NCBI RefSeq assembly: GCF_900476395.1
Contig: NZ_UIHB01000002.1
Span: 62,001-126,000, forward strand
Reading direction: 5' to 3'
DNA from: Xanthomonas euroxanthea
Lineage (GTDB): Bacteria; Pseudomonadota; Gammaproteobacteria; Xanthomonadales; Xanthomonadaceae
DNA length: 64,000 nucleotides
Numbering within the stretch: position 1 is the first letter of the stretch; each line of letters opens with the position of its first letter. Positions 53,324 through 61,889 of this stretch are shown one piece after another. Both the position numbers and the translations under genes were made by a program. A model generated the notes under the pieces. The model did no database searches. It was not told the origin of the DNA and saw nothing but the letters and a program-made list of their open reading frames with translations.

Positions 53324-53460
53324 AATGGAGAATCGGGAATCGGGAATGGAGTGCAGCGCCGAAAGATCTGGGCCCCTTCAGGATCGGGAGGTTGAGTGCC
53401 TGTCAGCAGCCGCGAAGCCGCCTCTAACGATTCCCCATTCCCGACTCCCCATTCCCAGCC
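53324..53460. repeat. Inverted pair of GGGAATC-type elements
   Basis: Plus-strand degenerate units (GAATGGAGAATCGGGAATCG and on to 53350) and a minus-strand set (53427-53460) flank an 80-bp spacer. The second set starts at the ABC transporter stop and closely matches the element after pyrH. The same inverted arrangement occurs at 6023-6208. Confidence 0.75.
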
Positions 53461-55341
53461 TCACCGATACCCCGCCGCCTGCAACTCGAACAGTTCCGCA
53501 TAGCGCCCGCCCTGCGCCATCAGTTCGGCGTGGGTGCCGTTGGCCTCGATGCGGCCGGCGGCCAGCACCAGGATGCGGTCGGCCATGCGCACGCTGGAGA
53601 AGCGGTGCGAGATCAGCACCGCGGTGCGGTTGTCCGACAGCTCCTTGAAGCGCTGGAACACCTCGAACTCGCTGCGCGCATCCAGTGCGGCGGTGGGTTC
53701 GTCCAGGATCATCAGCTGTGCATCGCGCATGTAGGCGCGCGCGATGGCGATCTTCTGCCATTGCCCGCCGGACAGGTCCACGCTGTTCTTGAAACGACGC
53801 CCGACCAACTGGTCGTAGCCATCGGGCAGGCTGTCGATCAGCTCGCCGGCCATCGCACGCTGCGCAGCGGCGCGGATGCGCGGCGCATCGTCCATCGCAT
53901 CGACCTGGCCGACGCCGATGTTCTCGCCCACGCTCAGGTGATAGCGCACGAAGTCCTGGAAGATCACGCCCAGGTTGGCGCGCACATCGTCCAGGTCGTA
54001 ATCGCGCAGGTCCTGGCCATCGAGCAGGATGCGGCCTTCGTCCGGGTCGTACAGCCGCGCCAGCAGCTTGACCAGGGTGGTCTTGCCGGCGCCGTTTTCG
54101 CCGACCAGCGCCAGCACTTCGCCGGCGCGTAGTTCGAAATCCAGATGCCGCACCGTCCACTGCTCGGCATCCGGGTAGCGGAAGCCCACGTCCTCGAACA
54201 CGAAGCCCTGGCGGATCGGGCGCGGCACCGGCAGCGCATTCGGGCGCGAGCGGATCTCCGGCACGATGTTGAAGAACGAATACAGATCGTCCAGATACAA
54301 GGCCTGGCCGGCGACTTGCGAAAACCCGATCAGCAGGCCTTCCAGCAACTGGCGCAGGCGCAGGAAACTGCCGGCCAGGAAGGTCAGGTCACCGATGCTG
54401 AAATCGCCGCGCACCGTGCGCCAGGCGATGTAGCCATAGGCCATGTAGTAGCCCAGCGTGCCCAGTGCAGCCAGCAACGCGCCCCACAACGCACGCTTGC
54501 GCGCCAGTGCGCGGTTGGCCTGGAAGAACTTGTCGGCCAGCCGGCGGTAGCGCGTGATCAGGAACCGGTGCAGGTTGAGGATCTTGACTTCCTTGGCGGT
54601 CTCGACGCTGGCGCCGACCTGGCGCAGGTAGTCGAGCTGGCGCCGCTCCGGCGTCCACTGGAAGTTGAGCGAATAGCCCAATGCGTTGAAATGCGCCTCG
54701 CCGATGAAGGCCGGGATCAGCGCGATCGCCAGCAGCAGGATCAACCACGGCGCATACACCACCAGGCCCACCGCCAGGCTGACCACGGTGATGGCGTCCT
54801 GCACCTGGCCGAACAGCTGGCTCATCAGGTTCATGCGGTTCATGGTCTGGCGCCGCGCGCGATCCAGCTTGTCCTGCCGGTCGGGGTCTTCGAAATCCTC
54901 CAGATCCAGCTGTGCGGCGTGTTCCATCAGGCGCACGCTGGCGGCGTTGTTGAACAGTTCCGACAGCAATGCATCGGCATAGCCGACCAGCCGGCCGAGC
55001 AGGTCCGACCCGATCGCCAGGGCCAGTTCCAGCGCCAGCAGTTCCAGCAGCCGGTTCAGGCGCCCGCTGCCCAGCGCCTGGGCCAGCGAGTCGAAGGCCG
55101 GTGGTTGGCCGACCAGGTGGATCGCCTCGTCGATGATCAGTTTGCCGATATACAGCGACGCCACCGGCATCAACGCGCGCAGCACGCGCAGGCCGATGCT
55201 GCTGGCGCTCAGCCAGCGGCTGGTCTGCCAGATCTGGCGGAGGAACGGGGGCAGGTTGCGCAGCGCATCCAGGCGCTCGCGCAGGGTGGGGCCGGGACGG
55301 GGAACGGTGGGCGCGGTGGCGCCGGAACGGGAAGCTGACAT
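53461..55341 (-). CDS. ABC exporter, fused permease and ATPase
   Basis: A 626-residue half-transporter. Residues about 40-330 form the membrane domain (RALMPVASLYIGKLIIDEAI, AITVVSLAVGLVVYAPWLILLLAIALIPAFI, GALLAALGTLGYYMAYGYIAW). Then comes the nucleotide-binding domain: Walker A GENGAGKTT, Q-loop FQDF, signature DLSGGQWQKIAIARA, Walker B LMILDEP, H-loop ISHR. The signature SGGQ is intact. Such homodimeric exporters move lipids, peptides or drugs; the substrate is unknown. The start at ATG 55341 is uncertain because the frame is open further upstream. Confidence 0.9.
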   Translation of the reverse strand: MSASRSGATAPTVPRPGPTLRERLDALRNLPPFLRQIWQTSRWLSASSIGLRVLRALMPVASLYIGKLIIDEAIHLVGQPPAFDSLAQALGSGRLNRLLELLALELALAIGSDLLGRLVGYADALLSELFNNAASVRLMEHAAQLDLEDFEDPDRQDKLDRARRQTMNRMNLMSQLFGQVQDAITVVSLAVGLVVYAPWLILLLAIALIPAFIGEAHFNALGYSLNFQWTPERRQLDYLRQVGASVETAKEVKILNLHRFLITRYRRLADKFFQANRALARKRALWGALLAALGTLGYYMAYGYIAWRTVRGDFSIGDLTFLAGSFLRLRQLLEGLLIGFSQVAGQALYLDDLYSFFNIVPEIRSRPNALPVPRPIRQGFVFEDVGFRYPDAEQWTVRHLDFELRAGEVLALVGENGAGKTTLVKLLARLYDPDEGRILLDGQDLRDYDLDDVRANLGVIFQDFVRYHLSVGENIGVGQVDAMDDAPRIRAAAQRAMAGELIDSLPDGYDQLVGRRFKNSVDLSGGQWQKIAIARAYMRDAQLMILDEPTAALDARSEFEVFQRFKELSDNRTAVLISHRFSSVRMADRILVLAAGRIEANGTHAELMAQGGRYAELFELQAAGYR

Positions 55342-55568
55342 CGCATCAGTGTGCAGCGCTTTGCGTGGGCGCGGGGTGTTGGAGCGCAGCAGTGCGCATT
55401 GCGGCAGTGGCGCGCGATCGCTGCTGCGGCGCTGGCTGCAGGCTTGCACGGCAACGCGATCGGTGTCTGGCGGCGCGCCCGTGCCGCGGCCCGACTCTGC
55501 GCGATCGATGGCCCGATCAATCGCCTCGATTGACGCAACGCCCGGACGCGCCGGAAGTTTCGACTAAA

Positions 55569-57122
55569 ATGGCCGGATCGCCCCCGCCAGCCGTAGAGCC
55601 AGCCGTGACCTCGATCAAGCAGGAAGACCTCATCCAGTCCGTCGCCGACGCGTTGCAGTACATCAGCTACTACCACCCGGTCGACTACATCAGGAATCTG
55701 TCCGCTGCCTACGAGCGCGAAGAGTCGCCGGCGGCCAAGGACGCCATCGCGCAGATCCTGATCAACTCGCGCATGTGCGCCGAAGGCCATCGCCCGATCT
55801 GCCAGGACACCGGCATCGTCACCGTGTTCCTCGAGATCGGAATGAACGTGCGCTGGGACGACGCCACGATGGGCGTGGAGGACATGGTCAACGAAGGCGT
55901 GCGCCGCGCCTACAACCACCCCGACAACAAGCTGCGCGCCAGCGTGCTGGCCGACCCGGCCGGCAAGCGCACCAACACCCGCGACAACACTCCGGCGGTG
56001 GTCAACACCAAGATCGTGCCCGGCCACCATGTCGAGGTGATCGTCGCGGCCAAGGGCGGCGGCTCGGAGGCCAAGAGCAAGTTCGCCATGCTCAACCCGT
56101 CCGACTCCATCGTCGACTGGGTGCTCAAGACCGTGCCGACCATGGGCGCGGGCTGGTGCCCGCCGGGCATGCTCGGCATCGGCATCGGCGGCACTGCGGA
56201 AAAGGCCATGCTGCTGGCCAAGGAAGCGCTGATGGAGCCGATCGACATCGTCGACCTGCAGGCGCGCGGCGCCTCCAACCGCGCCGAGGAACTGCGGCTT
56301 GAACTGTACGAAAAGGTCAACGCGCTCGGCATCGGCGCGCAGGGCCTGGGCGGACTGACCACGGTGCTGGACATCAAGGTCAAGGATTACCCGACCCACG
56401 CCGCCAACCTGCCGGTGGCGTTGATCCCCAACTGCGCGGCCACCCGGCACGCGCACTTCACCCTGGACGGCAGCGGCCCGGTGATGCTGGATCCGCCGTC
56501 GCTGGAGGACTGGCCCAAACTCACCTACAACCCGACCAATGCGCGCCGGGTCAACCTGGACACCATCACCCGCGAGGACGTGGTCAGCTTCAAGCCGGGC
56601 GAGGTGGTGCTGCTCAACGGCAAGCTGCTGACCGGCCGCGACGCCGCGCACAAGCGCATGATCGACATGCTCAACCGCGGCGAAACCCTGCCGGTCGACT
56701 TCACCAACCGCTTCATCTACTACGTCGGCCCGGTCGATCCGGTGCGCGACGAAGTGGTCGGCCCGGCCGGCCCGACCACCGCCACGCGCATGGACAAGTT
56801 CACCCGCCAGATGCTCGAGCAGACCGGCCTGTTGGGCATGGTCGGCAAGTCCGAGCGCGGCGATGCCGCCATCGATGCGATCCGCGACAACAAGGCCGTC
56901 TACCTGATGGCGGTCGGCGGCTCGGCTTATCTGGTCTCCAAGGCGATCAAGGCCGCACGCGTGCTGGCCTTCGAAGATCTGGGCATGGAGGCGATCTACG
57001 AATTCGAGGTCAAGGACATGCCGGTGACGGTGGCGGTGGATGCCACCGGCGAGTCGGTGCACAAGACCGGCCCGCGCCAGTGGCAATCGCGCATCGGCAA
57101 GATTCCGGTGGTGGTGGAGTAA
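55569..57122 (+). CDS. Class I fumarate hydratase (Fe-S type)
   Basis: Interconverts fumarate and malate in the TCA cycle. The product of about 517 residues is of the oxygen-sensitive [4Fe-4S] class. It contains the alpha part (RPICQDTGIVTVFLEIG, TNTRDNTPAVVN, GAGWCPPGMLGIGIGGTAEKAM) and the beta part (VKDMPVTVAVDATGESVH, GPVDPVRDEVVGPAGPTTATRMD). The cluster Cys are in PICQDTG, GWCPPG and IPNCAATRHAH. ATG 55569 is used; GTG 55605 is an alternative, and TAAAAT overlapping the ATG looks like a -10 box that would favour it. Confidence 0.94.
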   Translation: MAGSPPPAVEPAVTSIKQEDLIQSVADALQYISYYHPVDYIRNLSAAYEREESPAAKDAIAQILINSRMCAEGHRPICQDTGIVTVFLEIGMNVRWDDATMGVEDMVNEGVRRAYNHPDNKLRASVLADPAGKRTNTRDNTPAVVNTKIVPGHHVEVIVAAKGGGSEAKSKFAMLNPSDSIVDWVLKTVPTMGAGWCPPGMLGIGIGGTAEKAMLLAKEALMEPIDIVDLQARGASNRAEELRLELYEKVNALGIGAQGLGGLTTVLDIKVKDYPTHAANLPVALIPNCAATRHAHFTLDGSGPVMLDPPSLEDWPKLTYNPTNARRVNLDTITREDVVSFKPGEVVLLNGKLLTGRDAAHKRMIDMLNRGETLPVDFTNRFIYYVGPVDPVRDEVVGPAGPTTATRMDKFTRQMLEQTGLLGMVGKSERGDAAIDAIRDNKAVYLMAVGGSAYLVSKAIKAARVLAFEDLGMEAIYEFEVKDMPVTVAVDATGESVHKTGPRQWQSRIGKIPVVVE

Positions 57123-57133
57123 GTAAACCTGGA

Positions 57134-57165
57134 ACGGCGACGCACGTGCACTGCGTCGCCGTTTT
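57134..57165 (+). terminator. Terminator after fumarase gene
   Basis: ACGGCGACGCA (57134-57144) and TGCGTCGCCGT (57152-57162) form a perfect 11-bp stem with a CGTGCAC loop and a TTTT run, 11 bp beyond the stop. Confidence 0.85.
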
Positions 57166-57316
57166 CGGTTTGGGCGCTGCGCGTGCCTGCTGTTCGCACG
57201 CGGTGCCTGGGTCCTGGAAAAAACGCCTGCATGCGTGTCTCACGTCGGTGGCGGACGGCCCGGCAGGAACGGGCTATGCTCGGGGCCTACATGCCGGCAC
57301 CCTCAGGAGAACAGGA

Positions 57317-57742
57317 ATGCTCCGTCTCATCTGCCTTGCCGTCCTGGTGTGCGCCAGCCTGCCGCTGGCAGCGCAACAAAGGACCCCGCCCACCGTGCTG
57401 TTTCCGTCCGGCAACTATGCGCCGCACCCCACCGCGCCAGTACCGTTTGCCGAGAAAAAGCCGCTCAAGCCCAGCGACACCGCAACGCGCTTCGACGGCC
57501 CCTCGGCGATGGAGCGCTGCCTTGCGCAGTGCAACCGCCGCGCCGCGCAGTGCGCCGCCGACCGGCCCAGCGAAAGCAGCTGCCGCATGGCGGTGGCACC
57601 ACGCGGAAAGAGCTGCGACGCCACCCAGAATCCGGCGCAGCGGGCCAATTGCATGGCCCAGGTGTTCGATTGCACCCAGCAGAGCGATGTCAATCGCTGT
57701 GAACCGCACAAGCTCGCCTGCTTGCGTTCCTGTACCAACTAG
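57317..57742 (+). CDS. Small secreted Cys-rich protein of unknown function
   Basis: A 141-residue protein with a signal peptide (LRLICLAVLVCASLPLAAQ). A Pro-rich linker (TPPTVLFPSGNYAPHPTAPVP) is followed by a C-terminal domain of about 75 residues with nine or more Cys: CLAQCNRRAAQC, SCRM, CDATQ, NCMAQVFDC, RCEPHKLACLRSC. Repeated CxxxC pairs suggest two disulphide-linked helical hairpins, as in CHCH-like folds, but I recognise no family. GGAG precedes ATG 57317. It is 28 bp upstream of the GST gene, so possibly cotranscribed. Confidence 0.75.
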   Translation: MLRLICLAVLVCASLPLAAQQRTPPTVLFPSGNYAPHPTAPVPFAEKKPLKPSDTATRFDGPSAMERCLAQCNRRAAQCAADRPSESSCRMAVAPRGKSCDATQNPAQRANCMAQVFDCTQQSDVNRCEPHKLACLRSCTN

Positions 57743-57770
57743 TCCTGCACCAACTAACGAGGGAGTCTGC

Positions 57771-58406
57771 ATGACCACGACGCTGTACCACGCCCCGAGC
57801 ACTGCCGCACTGGTCGTGCATTGGCTGCTGATCGAACTCGATGTGCCGCACATGCTGCATCCGCTGGATTTCGAGCGCGCCGAGCAGAAATCCCCCGCGT
57901 ATCTCGCACTCAACCCGGCCGGCGTGGTGCCGACGCTGGTGCTGGATGGGCAGGTGCTGACCGAAGCGGCGGCCATCGTGCTGCACCTGGCCGACCTGCA
58001 TCCGCAGGCTGGCTTGGCACCGCCGCCGGGGACGCCGGCACGGGCGGCGTACTACCGGTGGATGTTCTTCTGCGCCAACACCTTGCAGCCGGCCTACCGG
58101 GCCTGGTTCTATCCGGACGAGCCGGCCGGCGCCGCGCATGCCGATGCCGTGCAGGCCCAGGCACGCGCCAGGCTCGAAGCGGCCTGGGCCCAGGTCGACG
58201 CGCACCTGCAGGCCAATGGTCCGTATCTGCTGGGCCAGACCCTGTCCGCGGCCGATTTCATGCTGACCATGCTGATGCGTTGGTCGCGCAACATGCCCCG
58301 GCCCAGCGACACCTGGCCGGCCCTGCAGGCGCATGCGCAGCGAATGAAAGTCCGCCCGGCATTTCAGGAAACCTATCGCCGCGAGGGTCTGACGGACTGG
58401 ACCTGA
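57771..58406 (+). CDS. Glutathione S-transferase family protein
   Basis: A 211-residue GST: an N-terminal thioredoxin-fold domain (TLYHAPSTAALVVHWLLIELDVPH, NPAGVVPTLVLDGQVLTEAAAIVLHLADLHP with the cis-Pro and glutathione-binding EAAAI) and an all-helical C-terminal domain (GPYLLGQTLSAADFMLTMLMRW with the N-capping box). GAGGGAG stands just before ATG 57771. Residue Ser8 or Thr9 may activate glutathione. Substrate unknown. Confidence 0.93.
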   Translation: MTTTLYHAPSTAALVVHWLLIELDVPHMLHPLDFERAEQKSPAYLALNPAGVVPTLVLDGQVLTEAAAIVLHLADLHPQAGLAPPPGTPARAAYYRWMFFCANTLQPAYRAWFYPDEPAGAAHADAVQAQARARLEAAWAQVDAHLQANGPYLLGQTLSAADFMLTMLMRWSRNMPRPSDTWPALQAHAQRMKVRPAFQETYRREGLTDWT

Positions 58407-58517
58407 ACCCGGGGGCGCGGGTTGCGAAATCGTGTCGACATAAGCCCGCGCCGGGCCATGGTGCCGCGCCTGGCCCGGTGTACGATCGCGAGACAACCAG
58501 AGAGCAGGGGCTCGTCC

Positions 58518-59231
58518 ATGTCGCATTCCGCATCCCGTCGAAAACTGCTGCAATGCGCCTGTTGTGCGCCGATTGCCGCCGCCGCCGCGTCACTGCCGTT
58601 TGCCGCGGGCGCGGCGCCGTCGAAGAAGACCGATCTCAATGCCGAGCAGGCCTTGCAGATCCTGCGTGACGGCAATGCCGCGTTCGTGGAAAACCGCCCC
58701 AAAAAGGTCATTTCCGACAGCAAGCGCCGTCTGGAACTGGCGCTGGGGCAGACCCCGTTCGTGATCCTGGTGTCGTGCTCGGATTCGCGGGTACCCCCGG
58801 AGTTGCTGTTCGGGCGTGGCCTGGGCGAGATGTTCATCGTCCGCAATGCCGGCAATACCGTCGACACCACCGCGTTGGGATCGATCGAATACGCGGTCAG
58901 CCAGCTCGGCGTGCCGCTGGTGGTGGTGATGGGCCACGAAAGCTGTGGCGCGGTCGCTGCGGCGGTGTCGGTGGTGGAGCAGAACGCCTTCTTCCCCGGT
59001 GCGATCGGCGCGATGATCGAGCCCATCGTCCCGGCCGTGCTGACCGCCAAGAGCAAGGGCGGCGACGACCTGCTGGCGGCCTCGGTCAAGGCCAACGTCA
59101 AGCGCACCGTGGACCGCCTGCGGGGCGCGTCCGAACCGGCGCTGCTCGAACCGCTGCGTGCAGGCAATGTCCGCGTGGTCGGTGCGTACTACACCTTGAA
59201 AGATGGCAAGGTCGATTTCTTCGACGTCTGA
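58518..59231 (+). CDS. Periplasmic beta-carbonic anhydrase with Tat-type signal
   Basis: A 237-residue beta-class carbonic anhydrase. The zinc ligands are Cys87 and Asp89 in LVSCSDSRVPPE, His140 and Cys143 in VMGHESCGAVAAA; RNAGNTVD is also typical. The N-terminus MSHSASRRKLLQCACCAPIAAAAAS has the twin-arginine pattern SRRKLLQ followed by a hydrophobic stretch and AGAAP, so the folded zinc enzyme is probably exported by Tat. It hydrates CO2 to bicarbonate outside the cytoplasm. ATG 58518 is chosen because the signal begins there. Confidence 0.92.
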   Translation: MSHSASRRKLLQCACCAPIAAAAASLPFAAGAAPSKKTDLNAEQALQILRDGNAAFVENRPKKVISDSKRRLELALGQTPFVILVSCSDSRVPPELLFGRGLGEMFIVRNAGNTVDTTALGSIEYAVSQLGVPLVVVMGHESCGAVAAAVSVVEQNAFFPGAIGAMIEPIVPAVLTAKSKGGDDLLAASVKANVKRTVDRLRGASEPALLEPLRAGNVRVVGAYYTLKDGKVDFFDV

Positions 59232-59325
59232 TCGCCGCCAACACCGCGTCATCCAGCAAAGCCGTTTCATGGACATGGCGCAGGGTGGTCTGCTGCGCTG
59301 TTGTCTACCCGCAATCGCATAAGTA

Positions 59326-59355
59326 AAAAGCCGGCATGCGCGCATGCCGGCTTTT
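59326..59355. terminator. Bidirectional terminator, carbonic anhydrase and pldA
   Basis: AAAAGCCGGCATGCG (59326-59340) and CGCATGCCGGCTTTT (59341-59355) are a perfect 15-bp inverted repeat with T-runs on both strands, between converging genes. Confidence 0.92.
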
Positions 59356-59396
59356 CAATGAGGCTGGACGTTGCTCACTGCAGCAACGCGACCTGT

Positions 59397-60530
59397 TTAG
59401 AACCACTCCAGCAACGACACGCCCAGGCCGATGTAGGTGGCCTTGTGGTTGTAGTCGATCAGGCTTTCGCCGTAGCCGTCGAACACCTGCACGTGACCGC
59501 GCAGCAGGTTGGTGATCGGGAAGCCGTAATCCAGCTGCACCGAGCCGTGCGAGCGGTCGCCGCCGCGCAGCGAATGCCGCGCGATCAACGCCACTTCGTG
59601 CCCGTCCTTGTTGTAGACCAGCGTGGCATCGCCACGGCCCATGTAATCCTCGATATCGGGATTGTTGTCATCGGCACGGTCTTCCTTGATGCGGAACCAC
59701 GGGCGCAACGTCAGCGCCCAGTTCTCGCGATCCAGGCCGATGTTGAGGATGACCCGGTTCCAGGAGCGCGACAGCGGATCTTCGCGGCCATTGGACATGT
59801 GGTTGATGCTGATGCCGCTCATGCGGCCCTTCCAGCCGAACAGGCTGTAGTTGTTGCGGAACACCAGCATCGCTTCCGGCTCGTAATTGGTTTCGCGGAA
59901 CGGGCGCGAGGCATCGCTGTTGTAGGCCTGCCAGCGCGAGCTCTGGGTGTAGCCCATCCAGATGTCGCCGTTGTCGCCGAACAGATCTTCGACCACCTTG
60001 GTCTTGAAGCTGAGCTGGAACTTCAGTTCGGTACTGTCCAGTTGCTGCGGGGTGGACACCGAGTTGGCCGGATTCGGCGACTGCGGGGTGCGGTTGGAAT
60101 CGCTTGTCCAGAACGCCGGCAACAGGTAGACCGGCTTGTAACCGCGCAGCTGGAAGGTGCCCAGCTTGGAATCCTTGGCCAGCTCCCAGCGGCGATCCAG
60201 CAACGAGCCGCGGCCGGCATTGGCAACTGCCTCCGCCTTGGGCTGGTCCTGGCCATCGGCGCGGAAGAAATCGCCAACGCGGCTGATGGCGCGCTCATCC
60301 TGCGGCTTGGACTCCTTCTGCTTGGCGATCTGCGCGGCGGCGTCGGCCTCGGCGGTCAATTGCGGCGTGTAGCCCAGCGCCTGGTCGTAACAGGCCAGCC
60401 GCGCCGCATCCGAGGTGACGGAGGTGCAGGCCTGCGGCGAAGCCGGAGTGGGGGCGATTTCCTGGGCGTGCGCCAGCGGCGCGGCCGCCAGGGCGATCAG
60501 CATCAGGGGACGGGTGCGGTGCTTGGACAT
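59397..60530 (-). CDS. pldA: Outer-membrane phospholipase A
   Basis: A 377-residue outer-membrane enzyme. After the signal peptide (LMLIALAAAPLAHA) comes a soluble extension of about 100 residues with CTSVTSDAARLACYDQALG and a charged segment. The phospholipase barrel then has GWKGRMSGISINHMSNGREDPLSRSWNRV with the catalytic His and Ser (ISINHxSNG and SRSWNR), and the chain ends LLEWF with the terminal Phe of barrel proteins. It hydrolyses phospholipids that reach the outer leaflet. The N-terminal extension is absent from E. coli PldA. Confidence 0.93.
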   Translation of the reverse strand: MSKHRTRPLMLIALAAAPLAHAQEIAPTPASPQACTSVTSDAARLACYDQALGYTPQLTAEADAAAQIAKQKESKPQDERAISRVGDFFRADGQDQPKAEAVANAGRGSLLDRRWELAKDSKLGTFQLRGYKPVYLLPAFWTSDSNRTPQSPNPANSVSTPQQLDSTELKFQLSFKTKVVEDLFGDNGDIWMGYTQSSRWQAYNSDASRPFRETNYEPEAMLVFRNNYSLFGWKGRMSGISINHMSNGREDPLSRSWNRVILNIGLDRENWALTLRPWFRIKEDRADDNNPDIEDYMGRGDATLVYNKDGHEVALIARHSLRGGDRSHGSVQLDYGFPITNLLRGHVQVFDGYGESLIDYNHKATYIGLGVSLLEWF

Positions 60531-60737
60531 GGGCAGTCTGGCCGAAGAAGGCGCCAGGCAGGCGCGTCAGATGCGAAGCTTAACGGTCGCGCCTGCATAC
60601 GCGATGTGTACACGGTGGCATAACATCCTGGCGATGCTGCAATTGAAGGAGGTCGGCAGCCGACGAACGCTTGCGCCGTCCTCGTCAGGACGAGCCTGCA
60701 CGCAAACAAGTGCTCGTTGTCGGGCCGTCGCGAGCCG

Positions 60738-61223
60738 CTAGAAGAACCAGGCGATGGCGAACACGCCCAGCATGCACAGGCCGAGCGCCAGCTTGGTCGC
60801 GGTGCCGAACACGATGCCCAGCCAGGTGCCGATGCCGACCTTGGTGGCCTGGTCGGACTTGCGGGTCTGCCAGTATTCGCCGAGCCACGCGCCGGCGAAC
60901 GGGCCGACGAACAGGCCGATCGGCATGAAGAAGATGCCGGCGACCGAGCCGATCACCGATCCCCACAATGCCGCCTTGCTGGCACCCACCCGCTGGGCGC
61001 CGTACACCGTGGCGAGGAAGTCGATCGCAAACGACAACGCGGTCATCAGGCCCAGGATCACCAGCGCCACCCAGCCGACATGGGCGAAGCCATCGGCCCA
61101 GGCGGCCACCAGCAGTCCTGCGAACACCAGCGGCAGGCCCGGGAGCGCTGGCAGGACGACCCCGGCAAGGCCGATCAGTACCAGCACGCCAGCCAGGATG
61201 TAGTAGACGACGGTCGTATCCAT
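60738..61223 (-). CDS. DUF456 membrane protein
   Basis: A 161-residue integral membrane protein with about five hydrophobic helices: VYYILAGVLVLIGLAGVVLPALPGLPLVFAGLLVAAW, VALVILGLMTALSFAIDFLATVYGA and GSVIGSVAGIFFMPIGLFVGPFAGAWLGE. The GLPLVFAG and GPFAGAxxGE patterns define DUF456. Function unknown. ATG 61223 (MDTTVV) is chosen; TTG 61232 would add three residues. It is divergent from the cold-shock gene. Confidence 0.88.
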   Translation of the reverse strand: MDTTVVYYILAGVLVLIGLAGVVLPALPGLPLVFAGLLVAAWADGFAHVGWVALVILGLMTALSFAIDFLATVYGAQRVGASKAALWGSVIGSVAGIFFMPIGLFVGPFAGAWLGEYWQTRKSDQATKVGIGTWLGIVFGTATKLALGLCMLGVFAIAWFF

Positions 61224-61274
61224 GAGGTTCAAAAATGTCCTGTTTCAGGCTTGACAAAATTGTGCAAGGCCTGC

Positions 61275-61450
61275 TTGAAAATTCGTTTTGTGCGGGTTAA
61301 GTTGCCAGCGCTGCTGTTTGCAACGGTCACCGTGAATCGTGGCCTGATGCGGTAGATCGTTCGATCCGCTACATCCTTGTACCTCGCTTCCTCCTTGCAA
61401 TCACAGCCACCACCGTCAGTCCATCACAGTGTCGTAGGGAGTCAGTCGAG
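61275..61450 (+). promoter_or_regulatory. Promoter and long leader of the cold-shock gene
   Basis: TTGAAA (61275-61280) and TAAGTT (61298-61303) with a 17-bp spacer make a good sigma-70 promoter. It predicts a 5-prime leader of roughly 140 nt before the coding region. Long leaders are typical of cold-shock mRNAs such as cspA, where the leader changes structure with temperature. A TTGACA box at 61250 is a second possible -35. Confidence 0.55.
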
Positions 61451-61666
61451 ATGTCCAATATCGAACGCGAGAATGGTGTCGTGAAGTGGTTCAACGATGC
61501 CAAGGGCTTTGGCTTCATCAGTCGCGAAAACGGCGAGGACGTCTTCGTCCATTTCCGTGCGATCCAGATCCAGGGCTTCAAAAGCCTCAAGGAAGGCCAG
61601 AAGGTCAGCTTCACCGTCGTGCAGGGACAGAAGGGCCTGCAGGCCGACGCGGTGCAGGTGGTCTGA
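61451..61666 (+). CDS. Cold-shock domain protein (CspA family)
   Basis: A 71-residue single CSD protein. [43 protein letters not shown] carries RNP1 (KGFGFI) and RNP2 (VFVHF), which bind single-stranded RNA and DNA. It probably melts RNA structure in the cold or during rapid growth. It is translated from ATG 61451; GGGAG lies 10 bp before it. A terminator follows 36 bp after the stop. Confidence 0.96.
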   Translation: MSNIERENGVVKWFNDAKGFGFISRENGEDVFVHFRAIQIQGFKSLKEGQKVSFTVVQGQKGLQADAVQVV

Positions 61667-61701
61667 GCGAGGCGCGACACGCCAGGCCATCGTGCAGACA
61701 G

Positions 61702-61729
61702 CAGAAAGGCCCGTTGCCGGGCCTTTCTG
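61702..61729 (+). terminator. Terminator after the cold-shock gene
   Basis: CAGAAAGGCCCG (61702-61713), loop TTGC, CGGGCCTTTCTG (61718-61729): a perfect 12-bp stem with TTTCTGTC on its 3-prime side. Confidence 0.88.
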
Positions 61730-61889
61730 TCGTCTCGCCGACGCTGGCGAATCGAATGTAGCGAGCAGTTGTCAGGCAGGTGCGGAGCAATCGCATTGCA
61801 CGCGTGGTCCATGCCGGTTCCGGCGGCCAACCGCGCCCACCTGACGATGAGCGCCGTCGTTGTGCTGGCGCTCCGGCTGCCTGCGTCGA

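Noticed and set aside
55530-55570. TTGACG and TAAAAT as a promoter for fumarase
   Set aside because: Their spacing is 29 bp, too long for a sigma-70 promoter; only the TAAAAT remains as a weak -10 candidate.
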